Source: Pseudomonadota bacterium (lineage in GTDB: Bacteria > Pseudomonadota > Gammaproteobacteria > Xanthomonadales > Xanthomonadaceae). Taken from it: DNA of 6,791 bases. The DNA lies in assembly GCA_023425225.1 (NCBI GenBank), contig JAFADB010000145.1:1-6791 (forward strand), written 5' to 3'. Each line of letters starts with the position of its first letter. The stretch's first letter is position 1. Positions 5,089-6,791 of the stretch are shown here, piece by piece. A model generated the notes under the pieces. The model saw only the letters and a program-made list of their open reading frames with translations. It made no database searches and was not told where the DNA came from. Position numbers and translations under genes: made by a program.

Positions 5089-6516
5089 ATGCCCGGGACC
5101 GCCCTTCACCCCCTGCCTTCGGCAGGCGGCACCGCCCTGCCCTCTTCCCCCGCCACCGGCGACGCGCCCGCGCGCGGCAAGCTCTACATCAAGACCCACG
5201 GTTGCCAGATGAACGAGTACGACTCGGCCAAGATGGCCGACGTGCTGGCCGCCAGCGAGGGCCTGGAGCTGACCGACACGCCCGAGGACGCCGACGTCAT
5301 CCTGATCAACACCTGCTCGATCCGCGAGAAGGCGCAGGAGAAGGTGTTCAGCCAGCTCGGCCGCTGGAAGGCGCTCAAGGCCGGCGGCAGGCCGGTGATC
5401 ATCGGTGTCGGCGGCTGCGTGGCCTCGCAGGAGGGCGAGGCGATCGTCAAGCGCGCGCCCTACGTGGACCTGGTATTCGGCCCGCAGACGCTGCACCGCC
5501 TGCCCGAGCTGATCCGCGCCCGCCGCGAGCAGAACCGGCCGCAGGTGGACATCAGCTTCCCGGAGATCGAGAAGTTCGACCGCCTGCCCGAGCCGCGCGC
5601 CGAAGGGCCGAGCGCGTTCGTCTCGATCATGGAAGGCTGCTCCAAGTACTGCAGCTTTTGCGTGGTGCCCTATACCCGCGGCACCGAGGTCAGCCGGCCG
5701 TTCGAGGACGTGCTGGTGGAAGTGGCGCAGCTGGCCGCGCAGGGCGTGCGCGAGATCAACCTGCTCGGCCAGAACGTCAACGCCTACCGCGGCCCGTACG
5801 GCGACGGCGAGGAGGCGGACCTGGGCCTGCTGATCCGCACCATCGCGCAGATCGACGGCATCGGCCGCATCCGCTTCACCACCTCGCACCCGCTGGAGTT
5901 CAGCGATTCGCTGGTGGACGCCTACCGCGACGTGCCGCAGCTGGCCAACTATCTGCACCTCCCGGTGCAGGCCGGCAGCGACCGCATCCTCAGCGCGATG
6001 AAGCGCGGCTACACCGCGCTGGAGTTCAAGTCGAAGATCCGCAAGCTGCGCGCGGTGCGCCCGGACATCTCGATCAGCTCGGACTTCATCGTCGGTTTCC
6101 CCGGCGAGACCGACGCCGATTTCGACAAGACGATGAAGCTGATCGAGGACGTCGGCTTCGACCAGAGCTTCTCGTTCATCTACTCGCGCCGCCCCGGCAC
6201 CCCGGCCGCGGACCTGCCCGACGACGTGCCGGCCGCGGCCAAGCACGCCCGGCTGGAGCGGTTGCAGGCCGCGATCAACGCCAACGCCGCGCGCATCTCG
6301 CAGGCGATGGTCGGCGGCGTGCAGCGCGTGCTGGTGGAAGGCCCCTCGCGCAAGAACCCCGACGAGCTGACCGGCAAGACCGAGAACATGCGCTCGGTGA
6401 ACTTCCCCGGCAGCAAGCGCCTGGTCGGCCAGTTCGTCGACGTGGAGATCACCGAGGCGCTGAGCAACTCGCTGCGCGGGCGGGTACACCTGGGCGCGGA
6501 CGACAGCGCGGACTGA
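5089..6516 (+). CDS. miaB: MiaB, tRNA-2-methylthio-N6-isopentenyladenosine synthase (radical SAM methylthiotransferase)
   Basis: 475 residues from ATG 5089. The N-terminal methylthiotransferase domain starts at KLYIKTHGCQMNEYDS, with cluster cysteines C39, C76 (NTCSIREKAQ) and C110 (GVGGCVASQEG) for the auxiliary [4Fe-4S]. The radical-SAM motif is CSKYCSFC, C184-C188-C191, followed by VVPYTRGTEVSRP. Later family blocks are LLGQNVNAYRG, TTSHPLEF, LHLPVQAGSDRIL and SDFIVGFPGET. A C-terminal TRAM domain (about 409-468) binds tRNA. The enzyme adds the methylthio group to C2 of i6A37 in tRNAs reading UNN codons, acting after MiaA. About 30 Pro/Ala/Ser/Gly-rich residues precede the conserved start, longer than in E. 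coli. ATG 5089 is preferred to 5053 because recalled Xanthomonas homologues begin similarly (MPGT) and because of the promoter candidate; GGA lies 9 nt upstream. It stands alone on its strand. Confidence 0.96.
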   Translation: MPGTALHPLPSAGGTALPSSPATGDAPARGKLYIKTHGCQMNEYDSAKMADVLAASEGLELTDTPEDADVILINTCSIREKAQEKVFSQLGRWKALKAGGRPVIIGVGGCVASQEGEAIVKRAPYVDLVFGPQTLHRLPELIRARREQNRPQVDISFPEIEKFDRLPEPRAEGPSAFVSIMEGCSKYCSFCVVPYTRGTEVSRPFEDVLVEVAQLAAQGVREINLLGQNVNAYRGPYGDGEEADLGLLIRTIAQIDGIGRIRFTTSHPLEFSDSLVDAYRDVPQLANYLHLPVQAGSDRILSAMKRGYTALEFKSKIRKLRAVRPDISISSDFIVGFPGETDADFDKTMKLIEDVGFDQSFSFIYSRRPGTPAADLPDDVPAAAKHARLERLQAAINANAARISQAMVGGVQRVLVEGPSRKNPDELTGKTENMRSVNFPGSKRLVGQFVDVEITEALSNSLRGRVHLGADDSAD

Positions 6517-6533
6517 CCGCCGTCGTCCGCATG

Positions 6534-6561
6534 GCGCTGCCGTGCGGGCGTGCGGCAGCGC
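6534..6561. terminator. Strong hairpin between convergent miaB and hydrolase genes
   Basis: GCGCTGCCG (6534-6542) and CGGCAGCGC (6553-6561) form a perfect 9-bp stem with a 10-nt loop. The hairpin lies wholly inside the 48 nt that separate the two convergent stop codons, and can fold in the RNA of either strand. There is no T tract on either side, so it is not a textbook intrinsic terminator. Its position makes a shared bidirectional terminator or 3'-end stabiliser the best reading. Confidence 0.58.
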
Positions 6562-6564
6562 GGC

Positions 6565-6791
6565 TCAGGCCGCGGCCAGGAAATCCAGCAGGATGCGATT
6601 GAAATCGTCCGGCGACTCGATGTTGCAGATGTGACGCCCGCCGACCTGGGCATAGCGACCGCGACCGACGCCGTCGGCCAGCGCCTGCAGGTCCGCCGGC
6701 GGGCATACCGGATCGTCGTCGCCGGCCAGGGCCAGCACCGGGTTGGCGATCGCGCCCAGGCGGTCGCGGAAGTCGGCCGTGCCCACGGCGT
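6565..6791 (-). CDS. Alpha/beta hydrolase, PcaD-like (3-oxoadipate enol-lactonase family), C-terminal part
   Basis: Only the last 74 residues are inside the window; the 5' part lies beyond base 6791. They contain a conserved strand and acid loop (NPVLALAGDDDPVCPP), where one of the Asp residues should be the catalytic acid, and GGRHICNIESPDDFNRILLDFL, in which the His is the catalytic histidine. The HIxNIExP pattern followed by the FxxxxLDFL ending is typical of 3-oxoadipate enol-lactonases (PcaD) and close esterases, which open beta-ketoadipate enol-lactone in aromatic catabolism. The nucleophile elbow with the Ser is outside, so the substrate cannot be confirmed. No other pca gene is visible here. 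The gene ends 48 nt from the miaB stop, facing it. Confidence 0.8.
   Translation of the reverse strand, partial: AVGTADFRDRLGAIANPVLALAGDDDPVCPPADLQALADGVGRGRYAQVGGRHICNIESPDDFNRILLDFLAAA

Noticed and set aside
4276..6489. A 737-codon open frame on the minus strand, antisense to miaB and overlapping the transglycosylase
   Set aside because: It has His/Arg/Ala/Gly-rich composition typical of a GC-rich shadow frame, no recognisable domain, and it lies over two genes with clear family motifs.
5202..6602. A 466-codon plus-strand frame overlapping miaB in another frame
   Set aside because: Out-of-frame reading of miaB, Arg/Ala/Gly-rich; MiaB has all its cluster cysteines and the TRAM domain in the chosen frame.
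1..6791. tRNA, rRNA, riboswitch, CRISPR, insertion sequence or phage signatures
   Set aside because: I looked on both strands for cloverleaf-like arms, regularly spaced repeats, terminal inverted repeats and transposase or phage motifs and saw none that I could support.

Overview
The window is an ordinary, densely packed chromosomal segment of a high-GC gammaproteobacterium. The protein sequences of SspA, SspB, MiaB and the lytic transglycosylase look like those of Xanthomonadaceae (Xanthomonas, Stenotrophomonas, Lysobacter or Luteimonas type). That placement rests on recalled family resemblance and GC-rich codon use, not on a search. I see no mobile element, tRNA, rRNA, CRISPR array or phage gene.

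Layout. Five genes on the minus strand run from about 3.9 kb down to base 1. First is petA-petB-petC, which encodes the Rieske protein, cytochrome b and cytochrome c1 of the cytochrome bc1 complex. These are spaced by 3 nt (petA/petB) and an 8-nt overlap (petB/petC). Next come sspA and the 5' part of sspB, the stringent-starvation regulator and the ClpXP adaptor; sspB runs off the left edge. Upstream of petA, on the same strand, lies a secreted lytic transglycosylase with an SLT catalytic domain. Divergent from it, on the plus strand, is miaB, a radical-SAM methylthiotransferase acting on tRNA. At the right edge the 3' end of a PcaD-like alpha/beta hydrolase converges on miaB, with a strong hairpin between the two stop codons.

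Function. PetABC oxidises quinol in the inner membrane and passes electrons to cytochrome c. SspA binds RNA polymerase and SspB delivers substrates to ClpXP, so respiration genes sit beside stress and protein-quality genes, an arrangement also seen in other proteobacteria. The transglycosylase and miaB are housekeeping neighbours with no evident link to the complex.

Points of interest are details within known families. The bc1 complex has three non-canonical features: a PVWY Qo motif instead of PEWY, a 15-residue step between the helix-D haem histidines, and a Rieske box II with Phe where the well-studied proteins have Tyr. A 9-bp perfect inverted repeat brackets the best promoter candidate for sspA. 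The sspA-sspB spacer can form two mutually exclusive hairpins. Several gene ends carry GC-rich hairpins without a T tract, and some promoter candidates lie so close to start codons that leaderless transcripts are possible. I did not find a previously undescribed system.
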